A stretch of DNA of 17,394 nucleotides, from the NCBI GenBank assembly GCA_943912835.1, contig CALTVJ010000037.1, forward strand, positions 1 through 17,394, written 5' to 3'. Below, one piece after another: positions 1 to 6,744 of this stretch. The notes under the pieces were generated by a model, which worked only from the letters and a program-made list of their open reading frames with translations, did no database searches and was not told the DNA's origin. The position numbers were made by a program, and so were the translations under genes. Position 1 is the first letter of the stretch; every line of letters begins with the position of its first letter. This DNA comes from an uncultured Porphyromonas sp. (GTDB lineage: Bacteria; Bacteroidota; Bacteroidia; Bacteroidales; Porphyromonadaceae).

Positions 1-19
1 AAAAAATAATCGATAATAA

Positions 20-51
20 TTTGCACAATTCAGAAACTTGTTATATCTTTG
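20..51 (+). promoter_or_regulatory. Bacteroidetes-type promoter of tRNA-Asn
   Basis: TTTG at 20-23, a 20-nt gap, then TATCTTTG at 44-51. This fits the -33 TTTG / -7 TAnnTTTG consensus used by the primary sigma factor of Bacteroidetes. The tRNA starts 22 nt downstream of the -7 element. Confidence 0.8.
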
Positions 52-72
52 CAGTGCAAATGAGAAACAAAC

Positions 73-146
73 GCTTTCTTAGCTCAGTCGGTTAGAGCAT
101 CTGACTGTTAATCAGAGGGTCCTTGGTTCGAGCCCAAGAGAAAGCG
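73..146 (+). tRNA. tRNA-Asn (anticodon GTT)
   Basis: A complete cloverleaf is readable. The acceptor arms GCTTTCT and AGAAAGC pair fully, and the discriminator is G146. The D arm is GAGC-type, the anticodon stem is TCTGA/TCAGA around the loop CTGTTAA, and the T arm is CTTGG/CCAAG with TTCGAGC. The anticodon GTT decodes asparagine. CCA is not encoded. The gene is a single transcription unit with its own promoter and terminator. Confidence 0.97.
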
Positions 147-147
147 C

Positions 148-187
148 AAAAGTAGGCTAACTTACGAGTTGGCCTACTTTTATTTTT
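148..187 (+). terminator. Rho-independent terminator of tRNA-Asn
   Basis: The arm AAAAGTAGGC pairs with GCCTACTTTT, and inner pairs extend the stem to a TACG loop. T-rich ATTTTT follows directly. It begins 2 nt after the tRNA end. Confidence 0.9.
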
Positions 188-216
188 ATGCTATCTGAAC
201 AATTCGACAATAGCAT
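188..216. promoter_or_regulatory. Inverted repeat upstream of tpx (possible operator)
   Basis: ATGCTAT at 188-194 and ATAGCAT at 210-216 are perfect inverted 7-mers separated by 15 nt. They lie between the tRNA-Asn terminator and tpx, about 80 bp before the tpx start. No consensus promoter could be placed with confidence in 188-293. The repeat could be a peroxide-regulator site because tpx genes are often stress controlled, but its spacing does not match the classical OxyR pattern. The regulatory role is inference. Confidence 0.3.
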
Positions 217-293
217 GAGTTGTATGAGCAGAAACACGATACACTTCACCGGTGTTATCAAAAGAAACAAACTAAATAATAGACAATAAGAAT

Positions 294-797
294 ATGGCAA
301 CTGTAACACTCAAAAACTCTATCACAGTTCAACTCAATGGCACTCTACCTGCAGTAGGCACAAAAGCTCCAGAATTTACAGCTGTAAAGGCTGACCTTAG
401 CGAAGTAAAGCTAAGCGATTTCGCAGGTAAGCGCGTTGTCCTAAACATCTTCCCAAGCGTAGACACAGGCGTGTGTGCAGCTAGCGTTCGTCGTTTCAAC
501 GCAGAGCTATCAAACATCGAAAATACTGTTGTGCTCTGCCTAAGCAAAGACCTACCATTCGCCCTTGGACGTTTCTGTGGCGCAGAAGGTCTAGAGGCAG
601 TAGTAGCAGCTTCTATCTTCCGTGACAATAGTCTAGAGAATGCTTATGGTGTACTACAAGCTGACGGACCACTCAAGGGCCTACTCGCTCGCGCTGTTGT
701 AGTTATCAACGAGCAGGGCGAAGTAGTATACACAGAGCTTGTACCAGAGATCACGCAAGATCCTAACTTCGATGCAGCTCTTGCGCTCCTCAAGTAA
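294..797 (+). CDS. tpx: Thiol peroxidase Tpx (atypical 2-Cys peroxiredoxin)
   Basis: At 167 residues this is the normal length for Tpx. These enzymes reduce hydrogen peroxide and organic hydroperoxides in the cytoplasm, using thioredoxin as electron donor. The peroxidatic cysteine is C61 in the motif DTGVCAASVRRF, with T58 before it. The resolving cysteine is C95 (GRFCGAEG) and the active-site arginine is R133 (LARAVVV). All fall at the positions known from E. coli Tpx. The motif reads TGVCAAS rather than the more common TPVCATS, so the Pro next to the catalytic Thr is replaced by Gly. This deserves a check but need not abolish activity. The ATG follows an A-rich leader typical of the phylum. 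The gene is monocistronic, between the tRNA terminator and its own terminator at 847. Confidence 0.95.
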   Translation: MATVTLKNSITVQLNGTLPAVGTKAPEFTAVKADLSEVKLSDFAGKRVVLNIFPSVDTGVCAASVRRFNAELSNIENTVVLCLSKDLPFALGRFCGAEGLEAVVAASIFRDNSLENAYGVLQADGPLKGLLARAVVVINEQGEVVYTELVPEITQDPNFDAALALLK

Positions 798-846
798 AAC
801 AAGCCAGACAAACTAAATCGAGAGTTTTAGTTATTATAATTACTTT

Positions 847-893
847 AACGCAGGCGATGTGCTAATCTTGTATTGGTACATCGCTTGCGTTTC
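847..893 (+). terminator. Rho-independent terminator of tpx
   Basis: The arms ACGCAGGCGATGT (848-860) and ACATCGCTTGCGT (878-890) pair with one G-T wobble around a loop of about 17 nt. A short T-rich tail (TTCTAT) follows. It lies 50 nt after the tpx stop codon. Confidence 0.75.
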
Positions 894-929
894 TATAGCA
901 CAACAACAAAATCTGCAATACAACACACA

Positions 930-1029
930 TACAGAATACAAATCGGGATATACACCTCGCAATAAAGCATTAAGGGAATAGTATTCTGTAATTCTCGGGA
1001 AATTTGCTCAATTCTGAATCTATCCCGAT
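930..1029. other. Interleaved inverted repeats in the metH upstream region
   Basis: Two perfect inverted repeats overlap in A-B-A'-B' order. TACAGAATAC (930-939) pairs with GTATTCTGTA (981-990), and ATCGGGATA (942-950) pairs with TATCCCGAT (1021-1029). As RNA this order would give a pseudoknot; as DNA it could be operator sites. The last arm overlaps the -7 element of the predicted metH promoter, so a regulator bound there could block initiation. It matches none of the SAM or cobalamin riboswitch consensus elements I know. Confidence 0.4.
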
Positions 1030-1034
1030 ATTTG
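1003..1034 (+). promoter_or_regulatory. Predicted metH promoter
   Basis: TTTG at 1003-1006 is followed after 20 nt by GATATTTG at 1027-1034, which matches TAnnTTTG except at the first base. Transcription would start near 1042, leaving a leader of only about 25 nt. There is then no room for a riboswitch in the metH mRNA made from this promoter. Confidence 0.6.
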
Positions 1035-1065
1035 CAATTCACTACGAAATAGTACAAGTATAAGA

Positions 1066-4000
1066 ATGAGTATATATAAAGAGTTAGAAAATCGCATTTT
1101 GGTGCTTGACGGTGCCCTAGGCACCATGATACAAGCCGAGCACCTCAGCGAGGAAGACTATCGGGGGAGTCGGTTTGCCGATGTTGCCACACCACAAAAA
1201 GGGAACAACGACTTACTCGTCCTAACCCAACCACAGATTATTCAGAAAATCGCTCGCCAATACCTCGAAGCGGGAGCCGACATCATATCAACCAACACAT
1301 TCAACTCAACAAGCATATCTATGGCAGACTACGATATGCAAGAATTGGTCTATGAGTTGAATTACGAAGGAGCAAGAATCGCTCGTGTCGTAGCAGACGA
1401 GTTTACCCAAGCAAACCCTAGTCGCCCTCGCTATGTCGCAGGTTCGGTAGGACCCACCAACAAAACAGCTTCAATGAGCCCAGACGTTGAGAATCCTATG
1501 GGAAGGGCTATCAGCTTTGACGAACTCAAAGAAGCTTACCGAGAGCAAGTGAGAGGACTCCTTGATGGAGGAGCTCATTTACTCCTTGTTGAAACTATCT
1601 TCGACACCCTAAACGCCAAAGCCGCTATATTCGCTATTGACGAGCTTTGTGCCGAGCGTGGGCTTGAAGTACCCATCATGCTCTCAGCAACGATTACCGA
1701 CAAAGCAGGACGCACGCTCTCGGGGCAAACACTCTCTGCATTCGTTGCCTCAGTCAGCCATGCACGCATTTTGTCTATCGGACTCAACTGCTCGTTCGGA
1801 GCGAGCGACATGTACCCCTATGTTAAAGAGTTAGGTCGCATAGCTCCTTTCTATATCTCGGCACACCCCAATGCTGGACTCCCAAACGTACTAGGCGAGT
1901 ATGACGAGACCCCCGAAGTGATGCGTGGGCAAATATCGGAGTATCTAGAGGGCGGCTTGGTAAATATCATCGGGGGATGCTGTGGGACTACGCCTGCACA
2001 TATCGCGACTTATGATGCCCTAATCCGCAATGCGAAGCCCCACCAGGTAAGCGAGGCACCTAAATATATGCATCTCTCGGGCTTAGAGCTTTTGGAGCTT
2101 AGCCCCGATATCAATTTCCTTAATATCGGCGAACGCTGTAACGTCGCTGGCTCTCGTAAGTTCCTTCGACTGATCAACGAGAAGAAGTACGAAGAAGCCC
2201 TCGATATCGCTCGTGCTCAAGTAGAAGACGGTGCACAAGTCATCGACATCAATATGGACGATGGACTCCTTGACGGGGTCAAAGAGATGACCAGCTTTGT
2301 CAATCTCTTGATGAGTGACCCAGACATTGCTCGCGTACCACTGATGATAGACTCCTCTAAGTGGGAAGTCATTGAGGCAGGGCTCAAGTGTACACAAGGT
2401 AAAGCGATTGTCAACTCCATATCACTCAAAAATGGGGAAGAAGCCTTCTTGCGTGAAGCTCGCCTAGTCAAACGTTATGGAGCAGCTGTCATCGTCATGG
2501 CATTTGACGAAGAGGGACAAGCCGATACATTCGCACGCCGTACGACCATATGTAAACGTGCTTACGATTTACTTGTTGCCGATGGCTTCAATCCACAAGA
2601 CATTATATTTGACCCCAACGTACTCGCCATTGCCACAGGCATTGAGGAGCATAGAGCTTATGCAATAGACTTCATTCACACAGTTGCTTGGATTAAGGAG
2701 CATCTACCAGGAGCGAAGGTTAGCGGTGGGGTAAGTAATCTGTCTTTCTCTTTCAGAGGGAACAACTATATCCGTGAGGCTATGCATGCTGTATTCCTCT
2801 ATCACGCCATCAAGGCTGGCATGGATATGGGGATTGTTAATCCTTCGCATTCTGTCCTATACGAAGATATTCCTAGCGATTTACTCAGTCTAATTGAAGA
2901 TCTTATCTTCGACAAACACGAAGGAGCAACAGATGCTCTCATGGACTATGCTCGCAAGCACCAAGGAGAAGAGACCGAGAGTGGGGAAGCCAAAGCCGAA
3001 GAGTGGCGACAACTCCCCCTTGCCGAGAGGCTATCTCACGCCCTCGTCAAAGGTATTAACGATTATCTAGAGGTAGACCTTGAGGAAGCCTTAGCGACCT
3101 ATCCTCGTGCTATGGACATCATTGACCAACCTCTGATGGACGGCATGAATATCGTTGGGGATTTATTTGGAGATGGGAAAATGTTCCTCCCTCAAGTGGT
3201 TAAAGCTGCACGCACAATGAAGCGTGCCGTTTCGATTTTGCAACCAGCTATCGAAGCCGAAAAAGTCGCCAACTTAGGTAGCAAGAAAGCCGGAAAAATT
3301 GTTCTTGCAACCGTCAAAGGCGATGTGCACGACATCGGCAAAAACATCGTGGGCGTTATCTTAGCTTGCAACAATTACGAGGTGATAGACCTCGGAGTAA
3401 TGGTGCCAGCCGAACATATTATCGAAACTATTAGACAAGAGCAACCCGACTTCGTTGGCTTGTCAGGGCTTATCACTCCTTCACTCGAAGAGATGTGTGT
3501 CGTAGCCGGAGAGATGGAACGCGCCGGCTTTGATATCCCTCTACTTATCGGAGGAGCTACAACGAGCAAGCTACACACAGCACTCAAGATTGAACCTATC
3601 TACAAGGGGGGAGGTGTCATCTACACCAAAGATGCCTCACAGCTTCCTGGCGTTGTATCACAGCTCCTCGGGACAGAGAGTAGACAGAGTTTCCTCAAGC
3701 AAATACGCGAAGAGTATGCCGAACTAAGAACCAAGAGAGCTGCCAAAGAAGAAGCCCCTCTCCTGAGTCTATCGGAGGCGCGCTCGCGAGCCTTCAAAAT
3801 AGATTGGGAGACACAGCCACCCATTCAGCCCAAGGCACTAGGACGTCAAGTCCTCAAAGATATAGCCCTAACGGAGATTATCCCTTACCTCAACTGGAAA
3901 TACTTCTTCCCTAGCTGGACGCTCTCTGCGAAGTTTCATACCATCACGGAGATTGACAACTGCCCATCTTGTCGCACTCAGTGGCTCGCCACGTTCGGGA

Positions 4001-4761
4001 GCGAAGCCGACCGAGCTAGAGCTATAGAGGCCATGAAACTATACGACGATGCTCGAGACTTCTTATCTCGCATCGTGAAGCTAAACTTTAGCCGTATTGC
4101 GGCAGTCTACAGCTTAGATGAAGCCTATAGCGATGGGGACACACTCCACGTTGGCACAACTGCCTACCCCTTCTTGCGCCAGCAATCTCCCGACAAAGAC
4201 GGCTATTGCTACTGCTTAATAGACTTCGTCGCACCCAAGGAGCAAGGTATCACAGACTATATCGGTTCCTTTGCCGTAACCGCTGGCAGAGAAGAAGACT
4301 ACCTACAAGCCATCGGAGCAGAGCTCGATGATGAGTACAGCATCATGCTGATGAAGAGCCTGCTTGACCGTCTTGCCGAGGCAACAACCGAATGGCTACA
4401 CGCCCAAATACGCCGTTCGTCGTGGGGCTATGCCGAGGGCGAAGAACTTAGCCCTAAGGATATGTTCGCCCTAAGATATCAAGGCATTCGTCCTGCTGTA
4501 GGTTATCCCTCTATTCCCGACCAATTAGAAAACTTCTTTTTACAAGACCATCTTCATAGCGAAGAGATTGGCATCAGCCTAACAGAAAATGGGGTCATGT
4601 TCCCCAATGCAAGTGTAAGCGGTCTTATTTTTGCCCACCCAGAGAGTCGTTATTTCGCTGTGGGACGCATCAGCGAGGAGCAAATCGAAGACTATGCCGA
4701 GCGTCGTGGGGAGCCTCGTGAGCGTTTAGCTCCCTTCCTTCTCGCCAACACATTAAGCTAA
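1066..4761 (+). CDS. metH: Cobalamin-dependent methionine synthase MetH
   Basis: At 1231 residues this is close to the E. coli enzyme (1227). It transfers a methyl group from 5-methyltetrahydrofolate to homocysteine through enzyme-bound methylcobalamin, in the cytoplasm. All four modules are present. The homocysteine domain (about 1-325) carries zinc ligands C242 (GLNCSFG) and C305/C306 (GGCCGTT). A folate-binding pterin domain covers about 345-620. The cap plus B12 domain (about 650-890) has the cobalt ligand H755 in GDVHDIGKN. The reactivation domain (about 915-1225) contains RPAVGYPSIP at about 1142 for reductive methylation with S-adenosylmethionine. The ATG at 1066 sits at the normal N-terminus. 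The gene stands alone, with promoter and terminator. Activity requires B12 uptake or synthesis, so the cobalamin riboswitch 2 kb away is relevant context. Confidence 0.97.
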   Translation: MSIYKELENRILVLDGALGTMIQAEHLSEEDYRGSRFADVATPQKGNNDLLVLTQPQIIQKIARQYLEAGADIISTNTFNSTSISMADYDMQELVYELNYEGARIARVVADEFTQANPSRPRYVAGSVGPTNKTASMSPDVENPMGRAISFDELKEAYREQVRGLLDGGAHLLLVETIFDTLNAKAAIFAIDELCAERGLEVPIMLSATITDKAGRTLSGQTLSAFVASVSHARILSIGLNCSFGASDMYPYVKELGRIAPFYISAHPNAGLPNVLGEYDETPEVMRGQISEYLEGGLVNIIGGCCGTTPAHIATYDALIRNAKPHQVSEAPKYMHLSGLELLELSPDINFLNIGERCNVAGSRKFLRLINEKKYEEALDIARAQVEDGAQVIDINMDDGLLDGVKEMTSFVNLLMSDPDIARVPLMIDSSKWEVIEAGLKCTQGKAIVNSISLKNGEEAFLREARLVKRYGAAVIVMAFDEEGQADTFARRTTICKRAYDLLVADGFNPQDIIFDPNVLAIATGIEEHRAYAIDFIHTVAWIKEHLPGAKVSGGVSNLSFSFRGNNYIREAMHAVFLYHAIKAGMDMGIVNPSHSVLYEDIPSDLLSLIEDLIFDKHEGATDALMDYARKHQGEETESGEAKAEEWRQLPLAERLSHALVKGINDYLEVDLEEALATYPRAMDIIDQPLMDGMNIVGDLFGDGKMFLPQVVKAARTMKRAVSILQPAIEAEKVANLGSKKAGKIVLATVKGDVHDIGKNIVGVILACNNYEVIDLGVMVPAEHIIETIRQEQPDFVGLSGLITPSLEEMCVVAGEMERAGFDIPLLIGGATTSKLHTALKIEPIYKGGGVIYTKDASQLPGVVSQLLGTESRQSFLKQIREEYAELRTKRAAKEEAPLLSLSEARSRAFKIDWETQPPIQPKALGRQVLKDIALTEIIPYLNWKYFFPSWTLSAKFHTITEIDNCPSCRTQWLATFGSEADRARAIEAMKLYDDARDFLSRIVKLNFSRIAAVYSLDEAYSDGDTLHVGTTAYPFLRQQSPDKDGYCYCLIDFVAPKEQGITDYIGSFAVTAGREEDYLQAIGAELDDEYSIMLMKSLLDRLAEATTEWLHAQIRRSSWGYAEGEELSPKDMFALRYQGIRPAVGYPSIPDQLENFFLQDHLHSEEIGISLTENGVMFPNASVSGLIFAHPESRYFAVGRISEEQIEDYAERRGEPRERLAPFLLANTLS

Positions 4762-4785
4762 AAGCCACATTGCCCCAACACGAGC

Positions 4786-4828
4786 AAGGGCTGTTGTCTG
4801 AATACTTGACAACAGCCCTTAATTTTTT
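4786..4828 (+). terminator. Rho-independent terminator of metH
   Basis: AAGGGCTGTTGTC (4786-4798) and GACAACAGCCCTT (4808-4820) form a perfect 13-bp stem with a 9-nt loop, followed by AATTTTTT. It lies 24 nt after the metH stop. Confidence 0.93.
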
Positions 4829-4839
4829 CTCCTTGTTTA

Positions 4840-4877
4840 TAAAGAATTTAGGAGCATTACCGAAGTAACACCCCTAA
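4840..4877 (-). terminator. Terminator of the initiator tRNA unit
   Basis: Read on the minus strand, TTAGGGGTGTTAC and GTAATGCTCCTAA form a 13-bp stem with three wobble pairs, closed by a TTCG tetraloop. ATTCTTTAT follows. It starts 4 nt beyond the tRNA 3' end. Confidence 0.75.
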
Positions 4878-4881
4878 GTAG

Positions 4882-4953
4882 TTGCGGAGGCAGGACTCGA
4901 ACCTGCGGCCTTTGGGTTATGAGCCCAACGAGCTACCACTGCTCCACTCCGCG
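4882..4953 (-). tRNA. Initiator tRNA-fMet (anticodon CAT)
   Basis: On the minus strand the acceptor is CGCGGAG...CTCCGCA with discriminator A. The first pair is a C1-A72 mismatch, the hallmark of bacterial initiator tRNA. The anticodon stem TTGGG/CCCAA contains the three consecutive G-C pairs also typical of initiators, around the loop CTCATAA. The T arm is GCAGG/CCTGC with TTCGAGT. CCA is not encoded. The D loop is short, giving a 72-nt gene. Confidence 0.95.
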
Positions 4954-4966
4954 ATCATTTGTAATG

Positions 4967-4998
4967 CAAAGATACAACAAATCTCCCAATTATGCAAA
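4967..4998 (-). promoter_or_regulatory. Bacteroidetes-type promoter of tRNA-fMet
   Basis: On the minus strand, TTTG (4998-4995) is followed after exactly 20 nt by TATCTTTG (4974-4967). It lies 14 nt upstream of the tRNA 5' end and has the same -7 octamer as the tRNA-Asn promoter. Confidence 0.8.
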
Positions 4999-5017
4999 TA
5001 CCTGTCTTCTATTAAGC

Positions 5018-5053
5018 GAAAGTACGACCGAAAGCTATTGCTTTCGGTCATAC
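5018..5053 (-). terminator. Hairpin downstream of lipoprotein copy 1
   Basis: GACCGAAAGC (5026-5035) and GCTTTCGGTC (5040-5049) form a perfect 10-bp stem with loop TATT, extended by GTA/TAC across one mismatch. On the minus strand the following bases are only moderately T-rich (ACTTTCGCTT), so termination is plausible but not certain. Confidence 0.45.
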
Positions 5054-5074
5054 CCAATACACTCATCACGCAAG

Positions 5075-5506
5075 CTACTGCGCACCCTTGGGTAATTGCG
5101 TTATACGAATATACGGAGAGTCACGACCATAAGATGATAAAGTTTCTAAGTTCGCCCCCCTTTTATTATCCGTATCATTCTGCTTTACCTCTACAACAAT
5201 CCTTGTTTTATTCTCTGTCAAGGTAAACGAAATCCAATCATAAGAGATGCGAATATCGCCATTAGTGAGAGTATCAACAGCTTCCGTTAAATAATCTCTT
5301 TGATCGTCATTACTTAGACCTATTATATGATAATCTACTTTATGGTTATAAGGCTTACCTTGACTTGTAATAACCTTAAACGTTTTGCTTTGCGCTCTAT
5401 AATCAAAGCGTGCATAATTGGGAGCCTCTACGATAGGATTCTCAAACTGGCGACAAGATACAAGAGCACCCCCTACCAACAGACCAATCAACAAATTCTT
5501 TACCAT
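5075..5506 (-). CDS. Small lipoprotein of unknown function, copy 1
   Basis: 143 residues. The N-terminus MVKNLLIGLLVGGALVSCRQ is a lipoprotein signal with lipobox LVSC, so the mature protein should begin at C18 and sit in the envelope. The mature part is soluble and looks beta-rich (alternating stretches such as TKTFKVI-like and RIVVEVKQND). I do not recognise a family. It is the downstream copy of a tandem pair. Residues 1-113 are identical to copy 2, but residues 114-134 differ at 10 positions, and then ITQLPKGAQ ends both. No -7 consensus was found in the 92 nt between the copies, so it may be co-transcribed with copy 2. Paralogues with a constant front and variable tail could be receptors, decoys or immunity-like proteins; this is speculation. 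Confidence 0.8.
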   Translation of the reverse strand: MVKNLLIGLLVGGALVSCRQFENPIVEAPNYARFDYRAQSKTFKVITSQGKPYNHKVDYHIIGLSNDDQRDYLTEAVDTLTNGDIRISYDWISFTLTENKTRIVVEVKQNDTDNKRGANLETLSSYGRDSPYIRITQLPKGAQ

Positions 5507-5545
5507 AACATCAATACTTAACTAGATCTAACAATTCGAACGAAA

Positions 5546-5577
5546 GTACGACCGAAAGCAACAGCCTTCAATCGTAC
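5546..5577 (-). terminator. Imperfect hairpin downstream of lipoprotein copy 2
   Basis: GTACGA (5546-5551) and TCGTAC (5572-5577) form the outer stem; the inner part pairs imperfectly. It is the counterpart of the copy 1 hairpin, but here the outer stem is perfect and the inner stem broken, the reverse of copy 1. There is no clear T-run, so readthrough from copy 2 into copy 1 is likely. Confidence 0.3.
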
Positions 5578-5598
5578 CCAATAGGCTCATCACACAAG

Positions 5599-6030
5599 CT
5601 ACTGCGCACCCTTGGGCAATTGCGTTATATAAATACGTGGAGAAGATCCTCCATGAGATGAAAAAGTCGCTAAATTCGCCTCTCGTTCCTTATCCGTATC
5701 ATTCTGCTTTACCTCTACAACAATCCTTGTTTTATTCTCTGTCAAGGTAAACGAAATCCAATCATAAGAGATGCGAATATCGCCATTAGTGAGAGTATCA
5801 ACAGCTTCCGTTAAATAATCTCTTTGATCGTCATTACTTAGACCTATTATATGATAATCTACTTTATGGTTATAAGGCTTACCTTGACTTGTAATAACCT
5901 TAAACGTTTTGCTTTGCGCTCTATAATCAAAGCGTGCATAATTGGGAGCCTCTACGATAGGATTCTCAAACTGGCGACAAGATACAAGAGCACCCCCTAC
6001 CAACAGACCAATCAACAAATTCTTTACCAT
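5599..6030 (-). CDS. Small lipoprotein of unknown function, copy 2
   Basis: 143 residues, the upstream copy of the tandem pair. Signal and lipobox (LVSC, C18) are the same as in copy 1, and residues 1-113 are identical. The variable segment starts with KEREANLATFSSHG where copy 1 has NKRGANLETLSSYG. The near identity at DNA level up to codon 113, then sharp divergence, suggests gene conversion of the 5' part or selection for change in the tail. A -7-like element at 6108-6115, downstream of the terminator at 6144-6193, could start a transcript covering both copies. Function is unknown; residue choice and the absence of transmembrane helices fit a periplasmic or surface-anchored lipoprotein. 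Confidence 0.8.
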   Translation of the reverse strand: MVKNLLIGLLVGGALVSCRQFENPIVEAPNYARFDYRAQSKTFKVITSQGKPYNHKVDYHIIGLSNDDQRDYLTEAVDTLTNGDIRISYDWISFTLTENKTRIVVEVKQNDTDKEREANLATFSSHGGSSPRIYITQLPKGAQ

Positions 6031-6107
6031 AACATCAATACTTAACTAGGTCTAACAACAAAGCACGGAAGCTTAGGGCAATCACTCATGATACAATAAG
6101 CACCCTA

Positions 6108-6115
6108 CAAATCTA
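6108..6115 (-). promoter_or_regulatory. Possible -7 element of the lipoprotein pair
   Basis: On the minus strand this reads TAGATTTG, a full match to TAnnTTTG, about 78 nt before the copy 2 start codon. No good TTTG lies at the expected -33 distance, so the call is weak. Its position just after the terminator at 6144-6193 makes a separate promoter here sensible. Confidence 0.35.
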
Positions 6116-6143
6116 TAAATAAAATATCACCTAAACACTACCT

Positions 6144-6193
6144 CAAAAAAAAGAAAACCACAGCCTCTGTAACCTCCCGGCTTAGAGACTGTG
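6144..6193 (-). terminator. Strong minus-strand intrinsic terminator
   Basis: On the minus strand, CACAGTCTCT and AGAGGCTGTG form a 10-bp stem (one T-G wobble) around a 15-nt loop, followed by TTTTCTTTTTTTT. It ends whatever transcript comes from the cobalamin riboswitch, about 740 nt after that promoter, and separates it from the lipoprotein pair. Confidence 0.85.
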
Positions 6194-6273
6194 ATTATCA
6201 CTTCACTAAATTACTAATGTAGGGACTCAACTGCAACCTGAAGAGGTTGAATTTGGTTAATAAGAGCGTGTTT

Positions 6274-6444
6274 TCACTTATAGTTAAGGTTTTGGCGAAA
6301 TAGGTTAGCCGAGTCCTTTGGGTCTTGAGTCGATATATCTGCAGTATCATAATTCATAGAGAATGCAAACACATCAAACTTATTACGTAAGTTTACCCAA
6401 GGAGCGTAGGAATGGTACCTTTGTATATGCCAAAGACAGTCCAA
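6274..6444 (-). pseudogene. Possible C-terminal gene remnant or 56-aa ORF downstream of the B12 riboswitch
   Basis: A minus-strand frame is open for about 57 codons and ends in TGA at 6276-6274, 80 nt before the terminator stem. It has no ATG near its upstream end; TTG at 6444 is the first possible start. The translation includes HIQRYHSYAPWVNLRNK and, towards the end, MNYDTADIST. It looks protein-like but matches no family I know. In-frame stops lie just upstream (near 6448), so if a longer gene stood here it has decayed. It could also be a genuine small ORF or chance. Its orientation, and its place between riboswitch and terminator, make it the best candidate for what is left of the riboswitch target. 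Confidence 0.35.
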
Positions 6445-6744
6445 AGGTTATTGGTTTTAAGTGGTTGGTTTTTTGAAAAATTAAAGGCGATAAAGGTTAT
6501 AGACCATAAATGACACACGGCACACTCCCACAAAACTCTCAATAGGTAACTATCTAATCAACATGTCTACGACACGACAACAAAGAGGGGAGAAATCAAG
6601 ATCTACCGATATGATTTGTAAGGCAAAAGGATATAAAGCCCAAGTGCTTAAACCATGTCATAAGACAGACACAGCTATAGCTCCGAAGAAAGGCCAGCCT
6701 TACCATGATGCAGTAGCGTCAATCTTAGTCCCGAGATTGTGGCA
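6445..6744 (-). other. Segment between riboswitch and remnant ORF, no intact gene
   Basis: Read on the minus strand after the aptamer, the segment holds a small hairpin (CAATCT...AGATTG, about 6721-6740) that could be part of the expression platform. The longest ATG frame there is a 36-codon ORF from about 6696 (hydrophobic middle, stop near 6598). Several other stops follow in all frames. A plus-strand frame opening at 6563 is discussed under rejected items. Nothing here resembles a B12 transport or synthesis gene. Confidence 0.5.

Larger units (their letters stand above)
5017..6058. repeat. 524-bp tandem direct duplication
   Basis: Unit 1 (5017-5540) and unit 2 (5541 to about 6058) align with a constant 524-bp offset and no indels in the parts I compared. 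Each encodes one lipoprotein plus a downstream hairpin. The first part of the genes and their leaders (5171-5534 against 5695-6058) differ by a single base that I can see (position 5526 against 6050). The 3' coding part (5101-5170) differs at about 21 of 70 bases, and the 3' flank (5017-5100) at about 12 of 84. The counts were made by eye. Confidence 0.93.

Noticed and set aside
188..216. Canonical OxyR site upstream of tpx
   Set aside because: The half-sites are separated by 15 nt instead of the ATAG-N7-CTAT pattern, so only a generic inverted repeat is reported.
891..1065. Cobalamin or SAM riboswitch in front of metH
   Set aside because: Neither the B12 box nor SAM-I core motifs are present, and the predicted start leaves a leader of about 25 nt.
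4882..4953. Elongator tRNA-Met or tRNA-Ile (lysidine) reading of the CAT tRNA
   Set aside because: The C1-A72 mismatch and three G-C pairs in the anticodon stem identify an initiator.
4882..5226. Plus-strand 114-codon frame
   Set aside because: It starts within the antisense of tRNA-fMet and overlaps its promoter and lipoprotein copy 1.
5327..6045. Two identical 64-codon plus-strand frames
   Set aside because: They are antisense shadows of the duplicated lipoprotein genes and repeat only because the genes do.
5017..6058. Insertion sequence or composite transposon
   Set aside because: The repeat is direct and tandem, carries no transposase, and has no terminal inverted repeats or evident target duplication.
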